From Mastigamoeba balamuthi (Eukaryota; Evosea; Mastigamoebida; Mastigamoebidae): 64,000 nt of DNA. Both the position numbers and the translations under genes were made by a program. Within the stretch, counting starts at the first letter, position 1. Every line of letters begins with the position of its first letter. The notes under the pieces were generated by a model. The model saw only the letters and a list, made by a program, of their open reading frames with translations. It was not told where the DNA came from and ran no database searches. Where the stretch lies: positions 62,001 to 126,000 of the forward strand of contig CACRSC010000012.1 in NCBI GenBank assembly GCA_902651635.1. The letters are read 5' to 3'. Below, piece by piece: positions 10,759 to 22,117 of this stretch.

Positions 10759-13167
10759 TCATCTGCTCTGATTGCGGGACCGGGAGGGTGGCCTTCCAGC
10801 TCCGCCTGCTGACGGCCTTAGCGGGATACGGAAGGCGGTGTACCCCTTGCATTCTGACGGGCGCAGCGGCCCTCTCAGGTGTGCTCTCCTGTCGTCGAAG
10901 GTGGATGCAGCACTCCCAGGACGTGACGACAGTGCGCTCATCGGCCGCAACTCCGTGCTAACTGCGATCATCCCAGACTCGTCACCGTTGCTGCTGTTGC
11001 CTTGCTGTTCCCGACCTTCCGGCGAACTCGCAACGCCTTGGCCCTGCTCTGGCATCTCCTGTGGTGATGAATCTTGAGTAACCTCCTGAGCCATCACAAC
11101 GACGTCCGCTGCTGGTGTCGCAGGTGCGCTCTTTCGGCGTGCCCTGAGCTGCTCCTGCCTCTCGTTTGGCTTAAGAGACCTGCTTGGCTGCGCGTCCGGG
11201 CCAATTGTTGGGGGAGCAGCCTCTGACCTCTGCTTTGGCGTCCCTCCACCTTCGGCCTGCGCCTTGACGACCACCGCGCTTGCTTTGATCACGGGGGATG
11301 CCTCTTGCTTCGGGGGCGATGGGTCTGCTGGTGCCGGTGGAGCTGCTGAGGTCTGCACTGAGCTCCGGCGCCTTTGGTGCTGTGGCCTTGGCTTCACCGC
11401 TAGGTCTGATGCTGCCCTTTGGCCAGGAGAAGCATCTGGAGTCGCTGGAGCACTGAGTCTGCGGTCCAGCTGCGGTGGCACAGCCATCTCAGTTTTGCTG
11501 GGACTCTCCTTCGCAGACTTTCGCGCTTGCAGAAGTGGCTGGAGGACGCCCGAGGCCGTCAGAGGAGGGGTCCCAGGAGCCTGCGCATCCTTGCGTGGTC
11601 CCAGGCGCGAGGCAGACTGCCGCAAAGTGGTAATCCCGGATGCTATCTTTCTTAGCGCCATGGGTTGGGCCATTGCCTCGACCTCCTCAATGGACATTAT
11701 GGTCCCTGCGAGCACTGTGCGGAACAGTAAGACCCTGCAATGAACGCAGACATACAGTCGGCGACGTTCACCGGCGCCATCGGTGGTGTGACCGGCCTGG
11801 AGTCGGCACTGAGCGCCGCTGAAGAGGGCCTTGTTGACGGCCTCTCCAGCGGTGTCCTCGGAGTTGCCCAGGCGGCTCGCGGCGTCCTCGACCCCCTGGG
11901 CGTCGTCGTGGTTGTAGCAGGCGCCGACGTCGACACTACAGGCCCCTCGGAAGATGCTCTGACACCTGGTGCCGGATCCTCCGACGCGGCCGACGTGTTC
12001 CCCATTATGAGTCGCTGGCGGACTTGCTGCATGAGGTCGCGCCGCACTCGCAGGCCGTCGAGCGCGTGCAGCTTGGGCAAACGCTCACACACGAGCCACT
12101 CGTACGTCTTCGTTTTGGAGCACAGCGGATTTCCTCGGAGTCTGAGCTCTTCGAGCTCTCCCAGCGCAGTCAGGACTTTGAGCAACGGCGCTGCATCGGC
12201 GATTTCGTTGTCGGACACGTCGAGTACTTCGAGATGCGGGTACATGGTCGGCATCTCCGCGGGGAGCGACGCGAGTCGGTTGCCGGCTGTGTAGAGCTGC
12301 TTGAGCTGCTCGCTGGGCCCGATGTCCCCAATCGACTTGATGCAAGTGCACGACACGTCCAGGGTCTCCAGCTTCAGCAGTCTGGTCACAACGAACGCGA
12401 AAGACGCGATCTGTGTGTGCGACGCGCGGAGCTCTCGCAGGGCAGGGCACCGCGTGAGCACCTGCGGCAGCTCGGAGATGTTTGTGTGATCGAGGCTCAG
12501 CTCCTGCAGCGCCGACAGACCCGTGAGGTCGACAGACGCGAGCGGGTTCGAGGACAGGTCGACGTGCACGAGGCTGGCGGGCAGCACGTCCATCCGCGCG
12601 ATTCGGTTGTGCGACACGCGCAAGCACGTCAGCGCCTTGAGCCCCGCGAACGCGGCCCGAGTGTCTATCTCCGTGATGCGGTTGAACTGCAGCTGCAGCC
12701 TGCAAGCGCGGGTCAATTGCGACGAGCAGGGGGTAGCAAGCACCTCCGGAGCTCGCGGCACTGATTAATGCTCTCCACGCGCTCGATCTTGTTGCTGTAG
12801 AGCGCGAGGTCCCTGATGTCTGTGCACCCGGCGAGCCCTTCGATCTTGGCGATGTTGTTGCAGCTGAGGTCCAGGCTCCGCAGGCGCGTGAGCTATTTTT
12901 GGCAGGGCCCGTGTGAGGCGTGGGCGTCGCAGGACGACAGGGGGCCCCGGACGCGCCTTGCTCAGGCTCTTGATGGACGTGAGCCCCGCGTTCTGTACAC
13001 GCAACTCGTACACTTGGTCCCATTTGTCCGTGAGGGCCGCTTTTTTCTGCGAGTTCGCATCGTCCCGCGAAAGAGCACAGAAAACGTGAAAAGACTCGTC
13101 AAGGACGGTTCTCAATGCGAACTATGTGGTCGAGCGTGAGCGGACGACCTCGGTCCTCGGCCGCCAT
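10759..13167 (-). CDS. SDS22-type leucine-rich repeat protein with long Ser/Pro tail
   Basis: Exons 13167-13123, 13046-12957, 12892-12744, 12699-11756 and 11705-10759 give about 724 residues. From residue 20 to about 320 there are consecutive repeats of the SDS22 type (for example LRSLDLSCNNIAKIEGL, LRELRASHTQI, LEVLDVSDNEIADAAPL), closed by a cap resembling the LRRcap motif (RGNPLCSKTKTYEWLV). The C-terminal half is disordered, rich in Ser, Pro, Arg and Ala. This layout is common in phosphatase-targeting, tubulin-folding and ciliary LRR proteins; the sequence does not decide among them. Intron 2 is best explained by a GC donor (12956), because it gives an uninterrupted repeat; a GT alternative 18 bases on would insert six residues. 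The last acceptor is ambiguous (11715 or 11706). Confidence 0.75.
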
Positions 13168-13214
13168 CGCGACGCCAGCTCGCCCGCTCGAGGGGGATGC
13201 TTGGGGCAGAGAAT

Positions 13215-13260
13215 CAATATTTATACAATATCTTGTCCATATCTGGGCTACAATATCTGA
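13215..13260. promoter_or_regulatory. Cluster of ATATCT motifs in a divergent promoter
   Basis: CAATATCTTG (13226-13235), CATATCTGGG (13238-13247) and CAATATCTGA (13251-13260) lie within 35 bases, with an AT-rich stretch before them, between the divergent starts of the LRR gene (13167) and PEN-2 (13340). The same core recurs before other genes in the window. The role as promoter element is inferred from position. Confidence 0.5.
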
Positions 13261-13339
13261 GACCAAAAACCCCGAGTTCTTATCCCGCCAGGCGGTCAAG
13301 TCTCCGGACAGCGCGCCAGACCCCCAGCATCTCTCGCCC

Positions 13340-13830
13340 ATGTTCGGATCGCCCCAGAACGACCAGGAGTTCCGCTCGGTGGCCCGGAAGAGTGCGCGCC
13401 CTCCTGCCCCCGGTTTCGAATTCCAGCGCCGTTGCGCCGTCTCACCGGCGCCTCCTCTCCGCGCGCGCGCGCACCGTGTGGCTCCCGCGGACCTGCCGTG
13501 GGGGGAGCGCAGTGTTCTTCCTCGGCTTCCTGTTCCTGCCGGGTGTGTGGGTGGTGCTGCTGTGCACGTTCCGCAACTACTGGAAGGAGGGATCGCCCGA
13601 GGCCAGGGACATCCGCTGGTGTACGACGGCCGTAGCCCCCTCCCCCGCACCAGCGCGCTTGCTGGCTGACGTCGTGGCGCAAAACAACAAATCTAGATAT
13701 GAAGATGGCGGCGGTGGGGGCGGTGCTGGAGATCGGCATGCTGATCGCGTGGATGTCGGTGTACCTGACGAGCTGGCAGACGTGGGGGGCCACGGGCGAC
13801 AAGCTCAACGTCATCACCTACGTGGGCTGA
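13340..13830 (+). CDS. PSENEN: PEN-2, gamma-secretase subunit
   Basis: Exons 13340-13430, 13513-13620 and 13697-13830 give 110 residues, close to the usual 101. After splicing, RRLFFLGFLFLPGVW aligns with RKYYLGGFAFLPFLW of animal PEN-2. The second membrane segment (AVGAVLEIGMLIAWMSVYL) follows, and the end GDKLNVITYVG matches the conserved GDYLS ending. PEN-2 is a small membrane protein required for presenilin endoproteolysis and for activity of the gamma-secretase intramembrane protease. It is divergent from the LRR gene; 172 bases separate the two starts and hold three ATATCT motifs. Both splice junctions restore the family alignment, which makes the model solid despite the small size. Confidence 0.87.
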
Positions 13831-14158
13831 CGCGCCTCGGGGGGGCATAAGGGGGGCCGGGCACGCCAGCCGCGGTGGATTGTTGTCAAGAGAAGAGCCT
13901 CAGGACTGGGCCACTTGGCTGTTGTATCGGACGGCCACATGTGTCGGCTCTAAACAATCAATTGTCTGGGCATAATTACCGCGCTCACCCGTGTGCGGGC
14001 TGGGTCTGGGCAACCTCATGCGAGCACCAGTTTGCCCATTCGTGTAGTACCTTGCTCCCCCCGGGTCATGCCGCTGCCTGCGTACGTGGCGTGGTGCAGT
14101 GGTGATTTGTGAGGAAATCTATCGATGACATCATTTGCCGGTAAAAGTGGTCTACGAG
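13831..14158. other. Intergenic, PEN-2 / CCCH gene
   Basis: I see no gene, RNA or repeat here. It presumably holds the PEN-2 3' end and the promoter of the CCCH zinc-finger gene. Confidence 0.4.
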
Positions 14159-16884
14159 ATGTACCCTGCGTACGCTCTCAATTGCCCTCCGCGCTGCAAT
14201 ATCCCCTCCCCAGCGCTCGGGCGCCCGGCGCGGCGCCGCCGCCTGTGTTTTTTGCGGCGGAATTCTTGTCGCCCTGTGACACGCGCGCGCGGGGGCCCCT
14301 CTTTTCGCGACACCAAACTCAAATTCAATTCGAATCGCCCCCAAAGCAGCACGCCGCAAGCGATCTACTACGCGCAGCAGCAGGCGCAGGCGACCCACGC
14401 GCAGGCGCAGCAGCAGGCGGTGGCCCCCACGGGGTACGGGTACGCGACGCCCGTCGCCGCGGGCATCCCCCAGGCCACGTCATCGACCGCAGCCGCGGCG
14501 GCGACGGCGGCGGCGGCAACGCCGACGGCGGGGATGTACCAGGTCGCGATGTCGATGCCCGTCGCGATGGTGCCCGTGTCGATGGGAGGCGCCGCGCAGC
14601 AGGCAGCCGTCGCCACGTCATCTGCGCCCCAGCAGGCGCAGCAGCAGGCGTCGTCGATGTCGGCGCAGCAGTACGCGCAGTACCAGCAGCAGTACGCACA
14701 GTACCAGCAGCAGTACGCGCAGTACTACGCGCAGCAGCAGCAGCAGCAGCAGCAGCAGGCGGGGCAGCAGCAGCAGCTCCAGCAGATGCAGCAGTACCAG
14801 CAGCAGAGGCCGATGGCGCAGATGGTCGCCCAGCAGCCGCAGCAGGCCCAGCAGCAGTCGCAGGCGCAGGCGCAGCAGGTGATGATGGCGCAGCAGCCGC
14901 AGCAGGCGATGATGTCGCCGCAGCAGCAGTACCAGCAGCAGCAGTACCAGATGGCGCAGGCCCAGGCGGCGCAGGCGCAGGCCCAGGCCCAGGCGTACAT
15001 GCAGCAGCGCATGTCACAGAAGATGGGCATGCAGGGGCAGGCAGCGCCGGGCGTGCAGGTCACGCCGGCTGCTCCGCAGCAGCAGATGTACGCGCAGCAG
15101 CAGCAGATGGCCCCGCAGCAGCCGAGGTACCAGATGGCGCCGATGGGCCAGATGGGCCAGTTGGGCCAGGTGGGTCAGATGAGCCAGATGGGTCAGATGG
15201 GCCAGATGGGTCAGCAGATGGCGTCGATGGGCCAGGGAGGCTACCCCGTGCAGCCCTATCAGCCACAGCAGCCGCAGCAGCAGATGCCCATGGGCCAGCA
15301 GATGATGCAGGGCCAGATGGGCGGCGGCGGCGGCAGGTACGACGCGTACCCGTACGCCGGCAGGGCGACAAAGACGAAGCTGTGCAAGTTCTGGACGCAG
15401 GGGTGCTGCCAGAAGGGCTCGGCGTGCTCGTTTGCGCACGGCGAGCAGGAGCTCGTGCAGCAGCAGCAGCAGAACCAGGGCCGCGTGCCGTTCTCGCCGC
15501 CGCCCAGCAGGGTCAAGACGAGGATCTGCCAGTTCTGGCTCGCGGGCACGTGCACCAAGGGCCTCGGGTGCACCTACGCGCACGGCGACTGGGAGCTGCA
15601 GCGCCAGGCGCCCGCCGGCATGGGCATGGGCGGCGGCATGAACATGGGCATGCCCCAGGGCGCGCCCTTCGCTTTCGGTACGGCCCATCCCTGCCATCCC
15701 ATATTCGCGCGCTCAGGCGGTTTTCCGCCCTTTTTCTGCCAGCGCGCGTGTTGCTTTTTTCATTCGAATTTTGTTAGAGCGGTGTGATGATAAAAACCAA
15801 CAATCACCATCTTTCGATTGAATTTCTCGTGTAACGAAACTGGCTTCACTGATCTGCTCTAAACTTTTTTTATTCAATGCTGAACGGGATGGGATCTTAT
15901 TAGGCGGCCAGAGAGGGGGTGGCGCACGGGGCGGTGGGCGAGGCGGACGCTACCAGCCCTACTCCAGGCGCTCGAGCTACTCCTCCCAGTATGATTATGA
16001 TCAATTCGCCATTCTTCGGCTCCTAACCAAACTTCAGAAACGGTGGCGCAGGACAGGACCAGGACCGCTCTCAGGGGTCTTCCTCGCAGAGTGCGCAGGA
16101 GCAGGGCGCGGAGGGTGACGACCTGGAGTCACTGGAGCGGCTTGCGATGGCGCAGATGCCGCCGCAGTCGCCTGGCGACCACCGCCAGCAGGATGAGGGC
16201 TCGCCTTCTCCCCAGGACGACGACCAGGCGGTAGCCCCGCCGCAGGAGCAGGACAGCGAGCAGCAAATGGGCGACGAGCCGCATCCCGAAGCGTCAGCAC
16301 CCGCGCAGGAGCAGTGCCCCCCCGAGCAGCAGGAGCAGGAGAGCTCCCAAGTTGCCCAGGAGCAGCAGGAGGCGGCCGTTCCCCCCGAGGAGCCGCAGAA
16401 CGCGAAGCAGCCGGAGCCCAGCGTGGAGACGTCGGCGGAGCAGGCCAGCCAAGTACCGTCTCAGGATGCCGCACCTGCCGCCCAGGCCCCGGAGGACCAG
16501 CAGCCCCAGGCCCCAGCTGACCTCCCGCCTGCAGCAGACGACAACCCGAACCCTCCTGCTCCTGTCGCGCAGGCGCAGAACGAGGACTCGGCCGCACTCC
16601 CCAGCGCAGCCGCGGCGGCAACAGTCGAGGTCGCCCACTGCGTCGCGAACGACGCCATCGCCCCGTGCTACTCGACGACGGAGGTGATCCCGGCCCCGAC
16701 CGCGGTCGTCTGCGAGGCTAAGGAGGCAGAGGCCCCCGCGGCTGCCAGCGCCGGCCAGACGGAGACAGCGCCCAGCGCTCAGCAGGAAGCTGCTGTCGGA
16801 GACGCCCAAAAACCAGCCGCGGATCTCTCGAGCCAAATCCAAGGCACTGCCTCGGAGGTACAGTCGCTTGCCACCAGCTCCTAG
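14159..16884 (+). CDS. Poly-Q protein with two CCCH zinc fingers and an RGG segment
   Basis: Exons 14159-14169, 14350-15677, 15904-15988 and 16038-16884 give 756 residues. The first exon encodes only MYP and part of an Ala codon; its GTACGC donor splices in phase to TPQAIYYAQQQ. Residues 10-400 are dominated by Gln, Ala and Met with long CAG-rich runs. Two tandem CX7CX5CX3H zinc fingers follow (CKFWTQGCCQKGSACSFAH and CQFWLAGTCTKGLGCTYAH), then a Gly/Met stretch, a short RGG/RG exon (GGGARGGGRGGRY) and an acidic, Pro/Gln/Ala-rich tail. Tandem CCCH fingers plus RGG point to RNA binding, probably mRNA processing or turnover. No named orthologue is recognised. The tiny first exon is inference; the rest is well supported. 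Confidence 0.7.
14736..14770 (+). repeat. CAG triplet tract
   Basis: A run of consecutive CAG codons inside the CCCH gene encodes poly-Gln. Such tracts are prone to length variation. Confidence 0.8.
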
Positions 16885-18171
16885 GGGATGATACTGCGGC
16901 CATTTTCTATTTGCCGACTGTGTGGGCCGTTAAAGCAAACCGGCTCTGGCTCTCCTGATCACATTATATTGTCGCGAAATGTCCCTAATGGGCCACCGGC
17001 GAGCTGATCTCAAAATCAAAAAAACAATTGCTCGTCAGGGCAAACTCAAGGTGATTAAGCTTCACTCAGGCTCAAAGAACTAAGAAAGACGACTTGGTTT
17101 CATTGATTTGTCGAGTGAAACACGAATAAACAGACCTTGAATATACTCTGATTGTCGATTTACTCAGAGATTTTGCTAATGCACACACAAATGCCACACT
17201 CATTGATTCCCGCCCTGTAGACTTCGTACATCTGCTGCAAGGACAGTGCAAGCACACGACCGACCATCAATTTCTCTCAAAAGGTACTTCCCTTCCTTAT
17301 CGTTTCTAACAGCTGAGCAGCTTCTCTCCACACCACTCACAAATAACCATGGTAATGTGGCAATAATGTTTACACAGTTTTGTATTTAGGGTGGCACCTG
17401 ATGTCATCACGTGCCTTGCCTCATATGGGTGAAATGAGGGGGAAAATGAACCTCGAAATCTGTGAATTGGTTTTTCTGAATACTTGCCTTTCATTGGCTG
17501 TGACCTGTGCTTAAATGGTAAAACAAACCATGTCCCATGTCCTTGAACCTCACACATTCAAGATCAGCTTCAGTGTACAAAGTGTGAACAAATACTTAAA
17601 TTCTGGCAGAATTATCAACTGAGAAGACAAGAAGACCCAGATTGACTCATGTTGCTATTTGCCTTCAGATTAATATATCATGGTGTTGCCCCTCGTATAC
17701 CCTGCAGGTCTATGGACAACACCATTGTTTGTCAGCAATTACCTGAATTTTCACAACATGATCACTGATTTTACATATTTAGAAAAATGAGAATGAATGC
17801 AAAAAGCATAATATTATCTGTTGTACAGTCTCTTCTGCTTAATGTGATCAGTGATCAGAAATTGCTTTTTTATCTCTACTACTATGAATGCCTAGATCAT
17901 AGTACAGACAGACAATTGCTGAGTGCAAGAGATGCATTCCAAACTGTCTGAAAACAGAAGTAATGGAGAAAACACTGATTGTTATCAGTATGTTCATTTC
18001 TTCATCAACTGAAGAAGCATTTTACCAGCATTCACAACACTCATTGCCAGTACTTAGAGGGATCAATAGAGTAAAGTCATGAGCCCTTCCTGCAGAGAGA
18101 GTGCAGGCATACTTAATTGGAAAACAGTTATGATATCAGCTGTGGGGGCGACCTGGAAGAGCTGCAACAAC

Positions 18172-18216
18172 CAGCCTCCAGGAGCCTCCAGGAGCCTCCA
18201 GGAGCCTCCAGGAGCC
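18172..18216. repeat. Short tandem repeat, 10-base unit CCTCCAGGAG
   Basis: About four and a half direct copies of CCTCCAGGAG follow one another in the AT-rich island. The unit is GC-richer than its surroundings. No function can be assigned. Confidence 0.85.
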
Positions 18217-19194
18217 GAAAGGGACACAGGTTCTACAGAGTCTGTAGATGGAGGTTAATGAAATATGTCATGCATTACCAGCTCTGTGGAAATGGGAAAG
18301 AGAGTTGTCATAAATATATGTTCAAGATGAGAAATCATATCACTTTATCGATTAAGGAACAATGCTTACTGAGTTGGATCAAAGGCCATAGAGCACAGAA
18401 GGATACTGGGGCCAACCCACAGGAACCAATGAGATATCTGAAATGAGAACTTGAACACTGCAATTCTGCTGTAAAACAGTTTGCAGTACTGCAGAGCCAG
18501 GGATTTCCATTCACATATTGATCCAGGCTGGATTGGGGCTTGCAGTCCAGAAACCTCCTTGGCTATGAGACTTGCAACAATTTGCAGAGCAGCAGTGAAA
18601 TCGAATACTGATGGGAAGTTACCAGCACTGAGTGACTGGCACAGCAGCTATTATCACAACTGGGATATCAGCTTGTATGGTATATGACATAATAATGCCT
18701 GGATCAGTGTGTAGCTTACAAATCACAGGGAACACACCTGATGAATCAGGCACTCATACGAGAGCTATCAGTGCCAAAAAAGTAAAAAAGAGTAGAAGAA
18801 GAATGCATAAATGTTAAATAAACATTAAAACGGGCAGGCAATGGAATGGGCTTTTGAATGAGCCCCGGGTCATGAGTGACACAATTTAACAGCATCCTGC
18901 TTGTTCTGGGTGTATGCCTTGACTAACATGTTAGAACACATGGCTCTGAACCTCCAGAATGGTGTAACCCACAGTTCTGGGTCTATTCTATACCACTGGA
19001 CTGATTTTCATATGTTGTTCTCTGGCATTACTCAGTAAACATTGCAAAGACCATGAACTACTGTACTGGTCAGAAGTCCCAGGTACCCAAAAATTCAGGA
19101 ACAAAAGGTCTATTTTTTTGGAATCACCAATTGTGTTGAAAAGCAAGAGAGAAATCCTGATGTCAGTAGTAAATAAAGTATTCTTTTGCTTCTT

Positions 19195-19640
19195 TCACTA
19201 GGACCAGGCAATGCTCCATAGAATTTGCCAGTGCAACAGCATAACTCTCAGACAGATTCCTTTACTCCTGATGCAGATGAGCACATAGTTTCTTGGCAGT
19301 TCTGGGCCGTCTCTCTGCCACCTTGGCCTTGAGGATACCTTAAACGTTTTCAATAGGGTTCAGGTCCAGGCTGCACGCTGTCCAGGGCAGTAACTCAATG
19401 TGATTCTTATCTTTCTAAGCACATGAGAACTTGCTCTTGTGCTTTGAATCGTTGTCCTCTTGCAGGAACCAGTCCTTCTTCTTTCTTCCATAGCTTCTTT
19501 GCAGAGGGCAGAAGGTAGTTCTTATAGATTCCACACATTCTCTGGGAATTGAGAATTCCAGTGAACGTATCGAGGGCCCCAAATTCTTTCATACCCAATT
19601 CATGAGCTGGGCCTCACTGTGGTGCCCCAGGGCCCCATGG
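19195..19640 (-). mobile_element. Decayed Tc1/mariner-type transposase fragment
   Basis: Read on the minus strand, fragments of a DDE transposase appear in the expected order: GALDTFTGILNSQRM and LLPSAKKLWKKE (about 19480-19590), FLQEDNDSKHKSK (about 19440-19475, with the second catalytic Asp), and LDLNPIEN (about 19350-19372, the third-acid region). Frames change and stops interrupt it, so it is a dead relic; only the C-terminal half of a transposase is recognisable. I could not identify terminal inverted repeats or a TA target duplication. Tc1/mariner elements move by cut-and-paste. The surrounding island shares its AT-rich composition and may be made of similar debris. Confidence 0.65.
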
Positions 19641-21070
19641 GATACAGAAAACAAAACAGGTTTTCCAGTTACTACTTCTCAGGGTTTATTTCTTATGACA
19701 ATGCCACTTAGAATGTGAGCTACTGCTTGCTATATAAGATGTAAGTGATTCACTGCAGGATTCATCAGATCAGTGGAAAAGAATAAGAGCACTGAACTTA
19801 TTTCTCATACAGGTTAGATGAAAAACAAATGAGTTATGTTATACCAACCAGCACTGGGTCAGATCTGACAGCTCTTATTCCACAGTGATACGATGAACTG
19901 TGAATGTAAACAGCTGCTTATGGATGAGATGCGATCAGTGGTTATTTATCACATGAAGAGCATGATGATTGCCAACCTTATATCAAATCAAATGTACTGA
20001 ATGCTCTTGAAACAGAACTTCTTGCAATAAGATAAGAGAAATCTCGAGTTTCCGAATATTTTCCTCTTATCAATGATAAATGCTAGTAGGTGAAACCATT
20101 ACTACCATATTCATATGATTGGAAATCTTTATACCAATCAGTAAGAAATAATAAAGATACTTGTTGTATAGTAGAAGGTGATAAGTACATTCTTCCTTTC
20201 TTTTATTTGCTGAATCACATCTATTCTTTAAAACATTCATAAATGCCTAACAGCAAATTGTCTTTACCAGACTTATCAGCATGAATAAAGTGATTCTTTT
20301 CATTATCAAATGAAATGGAAATAAATTATGAGATTTCTGTTAATGCGAAAATTAACACTATCTCTGCTTTAGGGCTAACTGATGTCAAACTTCATTCATT
20401 TCTTCGCTTCCTCTCTAATAACTACTCTTTGCTCATTAAGTAGAGCTGTCTACATAGATAACTATTCAGTAGCAATAATCACAACATATTTTCATATTCC
20501 CCAGGGTTCTGTCCGTGATTCACTGGGCTCCAAGTGGTAGGTATGGTACATGTTGTACTCGCTAAGGTGAGGAACTTCTGTGTCATGTCTACTAATGTAA
20601 GGAGATACATGAAGATTTTTGCAATTTCTTTGCAAAGAGCTCATTCATCAAATTCAATTCGAATAGTATGAACGTTTTCCATGTTGCTGCAAGAAGTGCA
20701 GGCCTGTGCGAATGCATTAAGACGTGGTAGAACTGGTGCCTCGTTTCTCTGAATCCAACATCAGACACTACTGCTGTCCCGTGCCTCGCACTGTCAGACC
20801 CACCTGGTGCTCTTTACTTCAAGGCTCGTGTAAAAAGAGCTCTTTCACAACCTTTTCCTGGCACATGGCCACTCGGCCTTCCTTCCTATGTTTCACCAAA
20901 TAATCCGAATGTCTCACAGACATTCTGAACCGTGCAAGAGGACTTCAGTGTGCACAGAAACTCTGGTTTTCCATATTGCTATTCAGCAATTCAGGCGGGG
21001 GCTGTAAGACACTGGCCAATAACAAAACTGGGCGTGGCCGGGCTTGCAGTCTCGGAAACTCATTCTGTTT

Positions 21071-21853
21071 TCACTTGGTGTCCGAGGGAGCAGAGGTCTC
21101 TGGCGCGGGCTGTGCCGAGGCGTCCTTGTCCGCCCCGGCGGCCTTCTCACCCGCTGCGATGGGCACGACGTACACGTCGCTGCGGGCCTCGGGCTCGAGC
21201 TTGGGTATGGAGACCTTGAGCACGCCGTCGCGCATCTCCGCGCTCACGCGGGTGGCGTCCGCGGTCTTGGGGATGTCGAACACCTTGCGGAACGGCCCGT
21301 AGACGCGCTCGGTGCTGTGGCGGCGGGCACCCCCGCAGAGCTCCGGGGGCCTCTTCTCGCCGCTCACGACAATCGTGCCCTCGCGGACCTCGAGCGAGAC
21401 CTCCTCGCGGGGGACGCCGGGCAGCTCGACGTAGACGACGTACGCTGTGTGCTCCTCGACGGCGTCGGCCTTGGGGACCCAGCCGGGCGTGGGGCTGTCC
21501 TCCTCGGGGCGGGCCATGCTGTCGAAGAGGCGGTCAAACTCGGCCTGCACCCTGCGGACCTCGCGGCGGGCCTCCTGCAGCGGGTCGAACCACGTCCGCG
21601 AAGGGAACGGGTTCCACGTGCCCACCTGCTCGCGCGAGCGCTGCCTGTGGGCCCTGTTGTACGCGGGCCCCGTCTCCACAGTCTTCCTGTACGGGTACCC
21701 TGCACGGCTCTGTCAGGATCGCCCCGTGCGAGGAACAGGGGGGGGGGGGGCGATGGCTCAGTGGGGGGGCAGCGTACCGGACATGGACGAGAGCACGACG
21801 GAGCCCTCGAAGTCGGGGGGAGGGGCGACGAGGCTGGGGAACTGAAAGGACAT
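21071..21853 (-). CDS. Small heat-shock protein (Hsp20/alpha-crystallin family)
   Basis: Exons 21853-21778 and 21699-21071 give 234 residues. The alpha-crystallin domain spans about residues 90-185: it opens with WVPKADAVEEHTAYVVYVELPG, runs through VSGEKRP, and ends with DGVLKVSIPK, the conserved GVL strand. A Lys/Ala-rich tail follows and has no clear I-x-I motif. Such ATP-independent chaperones hold unfolding proteins in oligomers. The gene is divergent from a second Hsp20 gene with a shared 264-base promoter. The 78-base intron uses a GTACGC donor and contains an uninterrupted run of about 13 G (near 21738-21750). Confidence 0.9.
21738..21750. repeat. Poly-G tract in Hsp20 intron
   Basis: About 13 consecutive G on the plus strand lie inside the intron of the minus-strand Hsp20 gene. 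It is C-rich in the transcript and could act as a polypyrimidine tract; its exact length is likely to be error-prone. Confidence 0.7.
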
Positions 21854-21996
21854 CGGTGATAGCTGGGGGGTGCGATGCTGCACAGCGAGTACAATTAACA
21901 AATTGTGACGAAGCGAGCAAACAGAACGTCGATCACGTGGAGGACGGAAAATGCCCGTCACCCATCATACCCGCGAGATCCCGCGGAGCTTTCCGC

Positions 21997-22004
21997 GAAT
22001 TTTC
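21997..22004. promoter_or_regulatory. Candidate heat-shock element in the divergent Hsp20 promoter
   Basis: GAA-TT-TTC, the inverted unit bound by heat-shock factor (nGAAnnTTCn), lies between the two divergent Hsp20 starts, preceded at three-base spacing by another TTC. GATATC (22010-22015) and AATATCTG (22042-22049) follow within 45 bases. Confidence 0.45.
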
Positions 22005-22117
22005 GTGTGGATATCACGTGCAGATCACCGAAATATCCCAAAATATCTGGGAGGGAAGATCTTGCCAGTTATTCTTAGTTGTGTGCACCAACCGGACCAC
22101 CCGCGCAACCTGCAGCG

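Larger units (their letters stand above)
16885..21070. other. AT-rich island with no convincing host gene
   Basis: Base composition drops sharply from GC-rich to clearly AT-rich just after the CCCH gene and returns at the heat-shock gene. No open frame longer than about 110 codons occurs and none shows a recognisable domain. It holds a short 10-base tandem repeat (18172-18216) and a decayed Tc1/mariner transposase (about 19195-19640). The remainder looks like non-coding or mobile-element-derived sequence. Confidence 0.6.

Noticed and set aside
14640-15330. CRISPR-like array in the CAG-rich region
   Set aside because: The periodicity is codon repetition in a coding exon of a eukaryotic gene, without spacers.
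14125-15777. Ala/Gly-rich second frame overlapping the CCCH gene
   Set aside because: Product of CAG/GCA repeats read in another frame; the CCCH fingers are in the other frame.
18117-18817. Short open frames in the AT-rich island
   Set aside because: No domain, no codon bias, no splice structure, and lengths expected by chance.
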